This document shows, piece after piece, positions 7,091-12,910 of a stretch of DNA of 20,506 nucleotides (within the stretch, counting starts at the first letter, position 1; each line of letters starts with the position of its first letter). The position numbers and the translations under genes were made by a program. The notes below the pieces were generated by a model. That model searched no databases. It had not been told where the DNA came from and worked only from the letters and a program-made list of their open reading frames with translations. The stretch is from IMG/VR virus record IMGVR_UViG_3300042892_000206, positions 1 to 20,506 of that record. One strand, written 5' to 3'. The stretch comes from a virus.

Positions 7091-7119
7091 TTGACAATGT
7101 TTAAATAAGAGTATATAAT
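7091..7119 (+). promoter_or_regulatory. Perfect sigma-70 consensus promoter TTGACA-N17-TATAAT
   Basis: TTGACA at 7091-7096 and TATAAT at 7114-7119 with a 17-nt spacer. Only 5 nt separate the -10 box from ATG 7125, so transcription should start at or next to the start codon. Confidence 0.85.
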
Positions 7120-7124
7120 GTACT

Positions 7125-7415
7125 ATGCGTATTGAACCTGATGAAACTTACGAAAGTTGGGCTAAAAGAGTCCAAATGTACGAATACGGTGTTGCCTTAC
7201 AGCAAGTTGCTCAAGGTAAGGATTTTGACGAAGTTTTAGAACAAATGTCTGCTCGTATTAATCAAAAGATGTTGCATCCAATTATAAAAGCATTACAAGA
7301 CACTAGGATAGATCAAACCGAACTCGATGCTTCGAAAAAAGCATACGAAGAAAACTATATCAAACGATATGGTCCCAAGGCGGACCATATCTCAGATGAT
7401 GTTAATACAGACTAA
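7125..7415 (+). CDS. 96-aa phage protein from an apparently leaderless mRNA
   Basis: An acidic helical protein: MRIEPDETYESWAKRVQMYEYG, a central FDEVLEQMSARINQKMLHPIIKAL and a polar tail. The HPIIK segment and overall pattern look like small proteins of T4-like aquatic phages. No catalytic motif is visible. It is the only gene on its strand in this area and has a perfect promoter but no ribosome binding site. The ATG is placed 5 nt after the -10 box. Its last codons contain a strong hairpin (7366-7391) and overlap the convergent gene by 14 nt. Probably expressed very early; function unknown. Confidence 0.8.
   Translation: MRIEPDETYESWAKRVQMYEYGVALQQVAQGKDFDEVLEQMSARINQKMLHPIIKALQDTRIDQTELDASKKAYEENYIKRYGPKADHISDDVNTD
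7366..7391. repeat. Perfect 10-bp inverted repeat inside coding sequence
   Basis: GATATGGTCC, a 6-nt loop (CAAGGC), then GGACCATATC. It lies near the 3' end of the 96-aa gene and just before the convergent gene end. There is no T-tract, so it is not a standard terminator. Confidence 0.6.
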
Positions 7416-7632
7416 TCAGTTGTGTTACACCAAAAACTAGAGCTGCACGGGCTTGTTGGTCAGCGGCTGCTTCTTCTAGTTTCTCTGTGCTAATCAAGTC
7501 TTGTAAGATTTCCTTGGCTTCGCTTGGACTTAGTTGTCCAGCACCTACAGCTTCGTGAACTTGTAATGCATACTGGGCACGTTCTGCTGCCCAATTATTA
7601 CCACTATTCATTAATTCAGCTAGTACACTCAT
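7402..7632 (-). CDS. Conserved 76-aa phage protein
   Basis: A helical protein: AELMNSGNNWAAERAQYALQVHEAVGAGQLSPSEAKEIL and a C-terminal hydrophobic stretch ARAALVFGVTQLISLY. The pattern (WAAERAQYAL...LSPSEAKEILQDL) is like a small protein near lysis or structural genes in marine T4-like phages, from memory. It starts in a TAATG overlap with the lipoprotein gene, so it is coupled to it. It could be a membrane-associated partner, but the C-terminal stretch is short for a membrane span. It ends convergently inside the plus-strand gene. Confidence 0.75.
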   Translation of the reverse strand: MSVLAELMNSGNNWAAERAQYALQVHEAVGAGQLSPSEAKEILQDLISTEKLEEAAADQQARAALVFGVTQLISLY

Positions 7633-8018
7633 TAGAATCTCCCTTGTACAGATTTAGCCAATATGTCTGCTTGTTGTTGTATTATCTTCTTCTTAAGGTC
7701 ACAGTACAATGGACTCACTGGTCCTTTGACTACCCTGTCCTGTAGTTCGTTAACAGTATTAGTCATGGTGCCTGTTAACTTGGCAATATCACGTGTGGGC
7801 TTTGTTTTAGCATAGATATCAAACCACTCAACATCTTTGGCCAGTTGATCAACTTGTGGTTTTAAATCTGCCTTACAATCAAAGTGTCTTGCCCGTTGTT
7901 GTATATCTGTTATTACCTTGGCTTGATTGACATCCCATCCGCTAGGGATATATTCCATTATACTGGCACAACCTGTTAGACCTAATGTCACTACTGTTAT
8001 TGCTATTAGTCGTTTCAT
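7632..8018 (-). CDS. Phage lipoprotein
   Basis: A 128-aa product with a clear lipoprotein signal: MKRLIAITVVTLGLTGC, with lipobox LTGC and C17 as the lipidated residue, so it should sit in the inner or outer membrane facing the periplasm. The mature part has two cysteines (HFDCKADL and LYCDLKKK) that may form a disulfide, and charged helices ending QADILAKSVQGRF. A good AAGGAA ribosome site precedes ATG 8018. It could serve as an outer-membrane spanin in lysis or as a superinfection-exclusion protein; neither is proven. Its neighbour upstream is a secreted nuclease. Confidence 0.85.
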   Translation of the reverse strand: MKRLIAITVVTLGLTGCASIMEYIPSGWDVNQAKVITDIQQRARHFDCKADLKPQVDQLAKDVEWFDIYAKTKPTRDIAKLTGTMTNTVNELQDRVVKGPVSPLYCDLKKKIIQQQADILAKSVQGRF

Positions 8019-8027
8019 AATATTTCC

Positions 8028-8096
8028 TTATGCTGGACTATATGGATTACGGGGACGATCATATCCATCGTCCTCTGGATAGACCGGATAGTCCAT
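8028..8096 (-). CDS. Possible 22-aa peptide
   Basis: The frame starts at ATG 8094-8096, sharing one base with the nuclease stop (TAATG), and ends at TAA 8028-8030, whose bases form part of the AAGGAA site of the lipoprotein. The peptide begins MDYPVYPEDDGYDRP and is rich in P, D and Y. Coupled placement on both sides and the lack of other content in this 77-nt gap make it plausible. Its own ribosome site is weak. Confidence 0.45.
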   Translation of the reverse strand: MDYPVYPEDDGYDRPRNPYSPA

Positions 8097-8536
8097 TATT
8101 GACACCAGCTTTGTTTAGCATCGCCATAGTACTCACGTGCTAGGCCGTTGGCAATAAGTCCTTGACGGATGCTCTGTCCGTTTACCAAGATATCTCCCAA
8201 TATACGGCCACCGAACTTATCCCATCCATAGATAATAACTTGGTGCTTCGGGTGAGATTGAATGGCTTGGGTTGTAAATTTACTCGCCACCTGTGCTCGC
8301 TCGTTTTCTTGTGGACATTGGGCTCTGTGTCCTTTTTCTGGCGTGTCGACTCCGTAGATTCTAACAGCAAGTTCGGGCTTGAGCGGCTTTGGTAGAAAGG
8401 GAGCGGCGATTACAATAGTATCGCCATCACTCACTCTAATAATCTGTGCGTCATAAGTTGCCGAATTCTTAGGCATCTTTCCCTGTGCAAGTGCTAGTAC
8501 AGGCACTGCTAACAATAATAGTAAAAACTTCTTCAT
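8096..8536 (-). CDS. Secreted thermonuclease-like (SNase family) nuclease
   Basis: A 146-aa protein with a cleavable signal peptide (MKKFLLLLLAVPVLALAQ). The SNase core is complete: SDGDT (D39), AVRIYGVDTPE (R59, D64, E67) and FGGRILGDI (R111). These match staphylococcal nuclease D21, R35, D40, E43 and R87, so an active Ca-dependent DNase/RNase is expected in the periplasm or outside the cell. Two cysteines (C74 and the one in SWCQ) could form a disulfide. It starts 7 nt after a GGAG site, behind a late-type promoter and the pstS terminator. Likely roles are nucleotide scavenging from outside DNA or blocking superinfecting DNA. Confidence 0.92.
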   Translation of the reverse strand: MKKFLLLLLAVPVLALAQGKMPKNSATYDAQIIRVSDGDTIVIAAPFLPKPLKPELAVRIYGVDTPEKGHRAQCPQENERAQVASKFTTQAIQSHPKHQVIIYGWDKFGGRILGDILVNGQSIRQGLIANGLAREYYGDAKQSWCQ

Positions 8537-8559
8537 TCAATACTCCATTTTAATAAGAG

Positions 8560-8567
8560 TATTTATT
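8560..8567 (-). promoter_or_regulatory. T4-type late promoter variant
   Basis: Minus-strand AATAAATA, one base from TATAAATA, 23 nt before ATG 8536. It would drive the nuclease, small peptide, lipoprotein and 76-aa genes. Confidence 0.55.
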
Positions 8568-8570
8568 CAT

Positions 8571-8593
8571 AAAAATAGGATCTTACGATCCTA
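8571..8593 (-). terminator. Intrinsic terminator after pstS
   Basis: On the minus strand a 7-bp stem TAGGATC, loop GTAA, GATCCTA is followed by five T. It lies 45 nt after the pstS stop. A GC-rich stem CGCCG-GGCTAG-CGGCG (8617-8632) precedes it and may help pausing or protect the mRNA end. Confidence 0.75.
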
Positions 8594-8637
8594 GCTAGCT
8601 ACTTGTCCTATTATACGCCGCTAGCCCGGCGAGTATA

Positions 8638-9642
8638 TTACTTAATCTGTGTCCAGACTCGTTCACGGATTTGTTTTGTTAAACTGTCCGGCAATGCTAC
8701 ATAGTCTAAGTCTGCGGCATCTTTCTTACCATTCTTAAATGCCCAATCAAAGAACTTTAACACTTCATCGCTGGCTGCTTTGTTTTTTGGCTCTTTGTAC
8801 ATGATGATAAAACTGGCAGAACTTACTGGCCAAGCATTAGGATTCTTTTGATCTACAATGCTCAATCCCATGCCCGGAACTGAGAACCAATCAGCACCAT
8901 CTGCGGCTGCGGCAAATGTTACGTCATCTGGACTAACATACTTTCCGCTTTTGTTTTGTAGCTGTAAGAATGTCATATTGTTTTTCTTAACATAAGCATA
9001 CTCTACATAACCAATACTACCTTTAATTCTGTTCACATTGGCAGCAACACCTTCATTGCCCTTGCCACCGATTGACATGGCAGCAGGCCACTTGACTGCG
9101 GCACCTCGACCCACACGCTGTAACCACTCGGGGCTAACTGTGGCAAGATAATCAGTCCAGTTGAATGTTGTGCCTGAACCATCAGCACGATGTACAATAG
9201 TGATAGCCTGATCTGGCAACTGTTTACCTGGATTCAACGCCGCTAGTTTAGGATCATTCCATTTAGTAATGTTTCCCATGAATACATCTGCCATAACTGG
9301 TCCAGTAATACGTAGCTCGCCTGGCTTAAAACCATCTAAGTTAACTACTGGAACTGTTCCGCCAATAATAGCAGGGAATTGAACCTGCCCCTGCTTGTCT
9401 AAGTTCTCTCCGCTTACTGGAGCATCTGTAGCACCAAAGTCTACGGTCTTGTTGTTGATTTGTCTAATGCCGCCTGATGATCCAATGCTTTGATAGTTCA
9501 TACCAGTACCTGTGGCTTTTTTGTAACCTTCAGCCCATTTGGCGTAGATTGGGTAAGGGAATGTTGCCCCTGCTCCTGTGATGTCTGCGGCTGATGCCGA
9601 TACTGTCACTGCGGCTAATAAAATAGCAAATAGTTTTTTCAC
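8638..9642 (-). CDS. pstS: Phosphate ABC transporter substrate-binding protein PstS
   Basis: Start at GTG 9640-9642, set by a strong AAGGAG site; a longer TTG frame to 9684 lacks one. The protein is 334 aa, full length for PstS. It has a signal peptide MKKLFAILLAAVTVSASA, then the phosphate-binding features GAGATFPYP (residues 23-31), GSSGG (54-58), DFGATDAP (68-75) and RADGSGTT (152-159). It binds phosphate in the periplasm and hands it to the host Pst permease, which this window does not encode. The sequence has the look of betaproteobacterial PstS. Phage pstS genes are known in cyanophages as phosphate-stress genes. A Pho-box-like site lies upstream. Confidence 0.95.
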   Translation of the reverse strand: MKKLFAILLAAVTVSASAADITGAGATFPYPIYAKWAEGYKKATGTGMNYQSIGSSGGIRQINNKTVDFGATDAPVSGENLDKQGQVQFPAIIGGTVPVVNLDGFKPGELRITGPVMADVFMGNITKWNDPKLAALNPGKQLPDQAITIVHRADGSGTTFNWTDYLATVSPEWLQRVGRGAAVKWPAAMSIGGKGNEGVAANVNRIKGSIGYVEYAYVKKNNMTFLQLQNKSGKYVSPDDVTFAAAADGADWFSVPGMGLSIVDQKNPNAWPVSSASFIIMYKEPKNKAASDEVLKFFDWAFKNGKKDAADLDYVALPDSLTKQIRERVWTQIK

Positions 9643-9671
9643 TGTAAGTCTCCTTGTGTTAGTGATATAGT

Positions 9672-9679
9672 TATTTAAA
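9672..9679 (-). promoter_or_regulatory. Late promoter variant or -10 region of pstS
   Basis: Minus-strand TTTAAATA, one base from the T4 late word, 29 nt before the GTG. It also stands about 10 nt after the Pho-box-like site, the spacing expected for a PhoB-dependent -10 element. Confidence 0.4.
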
Positions 9680-9688
9680 CACAAATCG

Positions 9689-9706
9689 ATTACAGTATGA
9701 TTACAA
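9689..9706 (-). promoter_or_regulatory. Pho-box-like operator upstream of pstS
   Basis: The minus strand reads TTGTAAT-CATA-CTGTAAT, two 7-nt direct repeats with a 4-nt spacer. The PhoB consensus is CTGTCAT, 4 nt, CTGTCAC or similar. It is placed 47 nt upstream of the GTG, between the YbaN-family stop and pstS. Confidence 0.55.
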
Positions 9707-9708
9707 AT

Positions 9709-10131
9709 TTAAAAATTGTTGTTGAACCAGCCTATTTTACGGCCGTTAGCGATGCGACGATCGTGCTCTTCTACGCTACTAGGATAGCGCCATGCCCATA
9801 ACGCAACTAGTCCCATAAAGATGCCTGTGTAAACAACACCTCGCAATGGTACACTGCCAAAGTACATTATTGCTAGACTCACACTCATACTGGCCAGCAT
9901 AAAGAACTTTAGCTTTAAAGGGAACACACGTTTCTGTCCCCAATTACTTATGAAAGGGCCAAACGTTTTGTGATTCATAATCCAGGCATGCATCCTAGGA
10001 CTACTCTTAGCAAAGCAATATGCGGCAAACACTACAAAGGGACTATAGGGAATGCCCGGAGTAACAACTCCTATATAGGCAAACCCTAAACTGATGAATC
10101 CCAGTATCTTCCACAACAGTTGTTTTATCAC
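9709..10131 (-). CDS. YbaN/DUF454 family inner-membrane protein
   Basis: Start at GTG 10129-10131, which overlaps the HNH stop by 4 nt (GTGA) and has GGAG 5 nt upstream; the TTG start at 10146 is less likely. The 140-aa protein has two hydrophobic regions before and after the signature PGIPYSPFVVFAAYCFAKSSPRMHAWIMNHKTFGPF. This is the DUF454 core, with small inner-membrane proteins such as E. coli YbaN as the reference. Later helices carry FFMLASMSVSLAIMYF and GVVYTGIFMGLVALWAW. Cellular function is unclear; some members are linked to heme or haemin uptake. It is probably a host-acquired gene and is unusual in a phage. Confidence 0.85.
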   Translation of the reverse strand: MIKQLLWKILGFISLGFAYIGVVTPGIPYSPFVVFAAYCFAKSSPRMHAWIMNHKTFGPFISNWGQKRVFPLKLKFFMLASMSVSLAIMYFGSVPLRGVVYTGIFMGLVALWAWRYPSSVEEHDRRIANGRKIGWFNNNF

Positions 10132-10637
10132 AGATACTCCAACCAAGCATCATGCCGTACTTGAAATGGTAACCGCTTGCGCTTGTTAACGAGTTCGTAA
10201 AAGTCTGGCTTGTAAGGCTTGTACTTAGGCTTGTACTTAGTACTTGCACCTTTATTAGCATTGCAGGTTGCGCAGGCAGTTACAGTGTTTTCAAATGTGG
10301 TCTTACCACCTTTGCTTACAGGTTGTACATGATCCAGTGTACAGTCTTTTTTCTGTAGAACTTCTTCACAGTATAAGCAAGTGTATAGATCTCGTAGGAA
10401 TACATTGCTCTTTGAAAACCGCACAGTAGTCTTGGCTTTCATGTATTCTTTTAATATGATAACACTTGGCACAGGAGTTTCCCAACGAGCTGATCTTACA
10501 ATCCAATCGTCGTGCCATACCAGTACATGGGCCTTGTCTAAGACCATATACTTAATGGCTTCTTGCCAATCAATTGTTGAAATTGGTAAGAAACTGATCG
10601 GTGCGCCGTCGGCGTTGAGTACGAGACAATCTGACAT
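10128..10637 (-). CDS. HNH endonuclease
   Basis: A 169-aa protein of the small phage and bacterial HNH type. The N-terminal part (VLNADGAPISFLPISTIDWQEAIKY) is typical of this subfamily. The HNH unit has C87 and C90 (CLYC), D102-H103 in LDHVQP, N117, and C122 and C125 (ACATC), which give a four-cysteine zinc site and a beta-beta-alpha metal active site. The C-terminal region is lysine-rich and should bind DNA. It may be a free-standing homing nuclease or a host-DNA degrading enzyme. No clear ribosome site precedes ATG 10637. The promoter lies inside the end of the YqgE-like gene. Confidence 0.92.
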   Translation of the reverse strand: MSDCLVLNADGAPISFLPISTIDWQEAIKYMVLDKAHVLVWHDDWIVRSARWETPVPSVIILKEYMKAKTTVRFSKSNVFLRDLYTCLYCEEVLQKKDCTLDHVQPVSKGGKTTFENTVTACATCNANKGASTKYKPKYKPYKPDFYELVNKRKRLPFQVRHDAWLEYL

Positions 10638-10665
10638 TTTGTTATATCTATAAAGTTACCATAAA

Positions 10666-10680
10666 ACTGTATTATACAGT
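10666..10680. promoter_or_regulatory. Palindromic operator over -10 box
   Basis: ACTGTA-TTA-TACAGT is a perfect inverted repeat that contains the minus-strand TATAAT box (10671-10676). A repressor bound here would cover the promoter of the HNH gene. Confidence 0.5.
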
Positions 10681-10699
10681 CTTATTTGTATTTAAGCAA
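10671..10699 (-). promoter_or_regulatory. Sigma-70-like promoter, TTGCTT-N17-TATAAT
   Basis: -35 TTGCTT at 10694-10699 and -10 TATAAT at 10671-10676 on the minus strand, spacer 17. The -35 box overlaps the last codons of the YqgE-like gene. It drives HNH and the YbaN-family gene. Confidence 0.65.
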
Positions 10700-11240
10700 G
10701 AACGGATTGAGCGAATTCACTTCCCGAATGCTCAATTGCTTCAGTCCATTGTGTTTGGCTATCTAGCTCAAATATAATCTGTTGAGATCCAGATGCAATT
10801 AGCCAACTATTGTTATGCTGATATGGAGGATTACCTTGTAATTCGTTTTCAAGTTGACCCGATGTCCAGCCGCAAAGGCCTACAAATAGTCTCCATACTT
10901 TTGGAACATTTCCCATAGCAAGATTGGTTAAAATATCAGGACTAGAACTTAGACTAAACTTATCGTTAATAGTCATTGTATTCCCACAACTCCATTCTGC
11001 ACTATGCAACATAGTAAGTGCCTTGACATTAACTGGACCACCAACGTGTATGTATCCCGGAATATCTAAACTGATATTGTGTTGGCTAGCAAATTCCGTA
11101 ATAGACATTTGACTTTGTTTATTGAGCACCAGTCCAACAGCACCGTTTTTATGATGTTCTGTTAAAAATATCACAGTCTTCTGCCAAAAATTTCCTCTCA
11201 CGTTAGGGGGAGCAATTAATAAGTTTCCTGTTAGATTCAT
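10692..11240 (-). CDS. YqgE/AlgH family (UPF0301) protein
   Basis: A 182-aa protein of the usual family length. Family segments are clear: GNLLIAPPNVRGNFWQKTVIFLTEH, GAVGLVLNK, YIHVGGPVN, the TMLHSAEW segment, LSSSPDIL and FVGLCGWTSGQLENEL. It is a cytoplasmic one-domain fold whose job in bacteria is not settled; AlgH was named from an alginate-related effect in Pseudomonas. The start shares one base with the stop of the SGNH-lysozyme gene (TAATG), so it is read as part of that late operon. Presence in a phage suggests acquisition from a host. No active site can be pointed out. Confidence 0.9.
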   Translation of the reverse strand: MNLTGNLLIAPPNVRGNFWQKTVIFLTEHHKNGAVGLVLNKQSQMSITEFASQHNISLDIPGYIHVGGPVNVKALTMLHSAEWSCGNTMTINDKFSLSSSPDILTNLAMGNVPKVWRLFVGLCGWTSGQLENELQGNPPYQHNNSWLIASGSQQIIFELDSQTQWTEAIEHSGSEFAQSVLA

Positions 11241-12658
11241 TATACTGTAGCTGTTGATGATAATAACGCAGCGGCATTGGCCACTCGTTGACTTGTGTGT
11301 AATCCGGCACTGCGTTCGTAGTACTTGTCAAACACCCACGCTGCTTCGTCCGTAGTCTTAGCTCTCTTGAGCCAACTTGCAGCTTTGGATTCGGTGTTGT
11401 CTAACTCCCACTGGATGAATGCTAGCTGATCTTCTAGAGTTGATCCTCTTATATTCTTGCCATAGGCTTTGGCAAAGTTTGCTTGTCTAGGAGGGTGCCA
11501 CTGGGCTATTCCGTAGGCAAGTCCGCCGTCGCCTACAGCATCAATTTTTAAGTTTGCACCAGATTCTGCTTGTAGGTTTCCTACAATTCCAGCAGACTGT
11601 TCCGGAGTCCAACCTTTAGCTATAAAATATTCTACAGCTTTCTTAGCATTACCTGTTGAGCCTGCGGCTGCACCAGATCTACCTGCACCCGAACCACGTT
11701 GATAACCGATATCAGCTAATGTACTTTGCTTTAGTTTACTTGCTACTTCAGGCTTAGATTTTAAAATATCATTTAACTTTGCAACAGTTTCTCTATTTGG
11801 TTCGCCGCTTGCTTCTAAACTGTTATCAGCTTGAAACTTCTTAATTGCACCATTAGTTTCCGGACCACGTATGCCGTCAACTCCGTGACGTGGCAGATCA
11901 TAACCTAACGCCATTAATGCTTTTTGCAAGTCTGCAACTGCAGGGCTTCTCTTTGACGTAGGAACAGTTACATTAAACGCTGCGGGCGCCGATGGAGTTG
12001 TGCCGGGGGCACTAGCTGCACCTGCAACAGGTTTAACTATTGGAGATCCGTCTCGTTTGAATCCTGCAATAGTATCTAGATTAGGTTTATTACCTGTACT
12101 AGGTGTTGTAACTTTAGATGCTACTTGACCAGCAACTTCTTTGTACACACCCATTGTAGCATGTACACCATCTGTTAATGGTTTACCGTTTATGTCAATT
12201 ATTTGAACTCCGCTTAATGCTGATTTAATTGCGTTTCTAACTTCTTCTTGATAGTCACCGCCGTAGTATTTTGCTAGGCCAGCACCACGACCTGGACCGT
12301 TAGGAAACAATAAGAAAATAACAGTTGCACCTTGTGCTTGTACCTTACTAACTACATTGGCAACATTTGACGCAATGGTCTGAGCAGGTTTTAAAGGTCT
12401 TTTACCTTGGCTGTCCATATGAGCACGAGCAGCATTAGCAGTGTCATTTGCGCCTTGTGATACCAATACAGTAGCACCTTTTGGTACTTTAGCAATATTT
12501 GCCAACATGGCGCTATCAGTACTACTTCTGCCGCCTATTGCTAAGTTAGTCCAATCTTTTCCGCCTGCAGTAGCCACAGCCACAGCATGACTATCACCAA
12601 TAGTGTAAAGATTACCAGTTGCTTCTCTTAAAACTGTTTTGAATTCTTTAAATCTCAT
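11240..12658 (-). CDS. Three-domain SGNH hydrolase, PG-binding and lysozyme protein
   Basis: A 472-aa protein. Residues 16-185 form an SGNH/GDSL hydrolase: GDSH (S23), a glycine in IGGRSS, GAND (N71) and DGVH (D163, H166). Residues 236-297 form a PG_binding_1 domain (AVADLQKALMALGYDL, VDGIRGPETNGAIKKFQ). Residues 338-460 resemble phage tail lysozymes: WTPEQSAGIVGNLQAES (E365 a likely acid) and AYGIAQWHPP. Linkers rich in A, P, G and T join them. The N-terminus MRFKEFKTVLREA carries a T4-like prohead-protease site (LRE/A). It overlaps the upstream gene by 4 nt. It probably helps breach the wall at entry; the SGNH part may deacetylate glycans. Confidence 0.9.
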   Translation of the reverse strand: MRFKEFKTVLREATGNLYTIGDSHAVAVATAGGKDWTNLAIGGRSSTDSAMLANIAKVPKGATVLVSQGANDTANAARAHMDSQGKRPLKPAQTIASNVANVVSKVQAQGATVIFLLFPNGPGRGAGLAKYYGGDYQEEVRNAIKSALSGVQIIDINGKPLTDGVHATMGVYKEVAGQVASKVTTPSTGNKPNLDTIAGFKRDGSPIVKPVAGAASAPGTTPSAPAAFNVTVPTSKRSPAVADLQKALMALGYDLPRHGVDGIRGPETNGAIKKFQADNSLEASGEPNRETVAKLNDILKSKPEVASKLKQSTLADIGYQRGSGAGRSGAAAGSTGNAKKAVEYFIAKGWTPEQSAGIVGNLQAESGANLKIDAVGDGGLAYGIAQWHPPRQANFAKAYGKNIRGSTLEDQLAFIQWELDNTESKAASWLKRAKTTDEAAWVFDKYYERSAGLHTSQRVANAAALLSSTATV

Positions 12659-12897
12659 TTGCGTGTGCCCCAGTCTGGAATCTTACCACCGTATTTTTTA
12701 CCCTTAACTCTATGGCCACCCATAGTCATTCTACTTTTAGAGTCTTTACCCATTAAGTGGCTTTTGTTACCATCTCTTGCGCGAAGACCTTGACTTTTGC
12801 AACTGGCTAAGTTACTAGCACCTAAATCTGAATCAGGTTTAGTACTGACACATAAGGCTCTTGAGGCTTTTTCTGTAATAATTTCGTGGACTTTCAT
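12655..12897 (-). CDS. Small basic phage protein, possible internal head protein
   Basis: An 80-aa, strongly basic product with SRALCVSTKPDSDLGASNLASCKSQG and a glycine/lysine-rich tail HRVKGKKYGGKIPDW. The conserved ASCKSQGLRAR and KYGGK pieces are like small proteins of marine T4-like phages, from memory. The start MKVHEIITEKA is similar to capsid-targeting N-termini, but the residue after the glutamate is K rather than A or G. A basic charge would suit DNA contact in the head. Its ATG is only 5 nt after a late-type AATAAATA element and lacks a ribosome site, so the start or the promoter is uncertain. Confidence 0.75.
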   Translation of the reverse strand: MKVHEIITEKASRALCVSTKPDSDLGASNLASCKSQGLRARDGNKSHLMGKDSKSRMTMGGHRVKGKKYGGKIPDWGTRK

Positions 12898-12902
12898 ATA
12901 TG

Positions 12903-12910
12903 TATTTATT
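12903..12910 (-). promoter_or_regulatory. Possible T4-type late promoter
   Basis: Minus-strand AATAAATA, overlapping the epimerase stop and only 5 nt before ATG 12897. The mRNA would be leaderless or the true start lower. Weak call. Confidence 0.4.

Noticed and set aside
9642-9684. TTG start of PstS at 9684
   Set aside because: Adds 14 residues before an obvious signal peptide and would lie upstream of the possible promoter; GTG 9642 has AAGGAG.
10666-10680. LexA (SOS) box
   Set aside because: Half-sites CTGTA/TACAG look right, but only 7 nt lie between CTG and CAG; a LexA box needs about 10.
12903-12910. Firm late promoter for the 80-aa gene
   Set aside because: Only 5 nt from the ATG and without ribosome site, so kept only as a low-confidence call.
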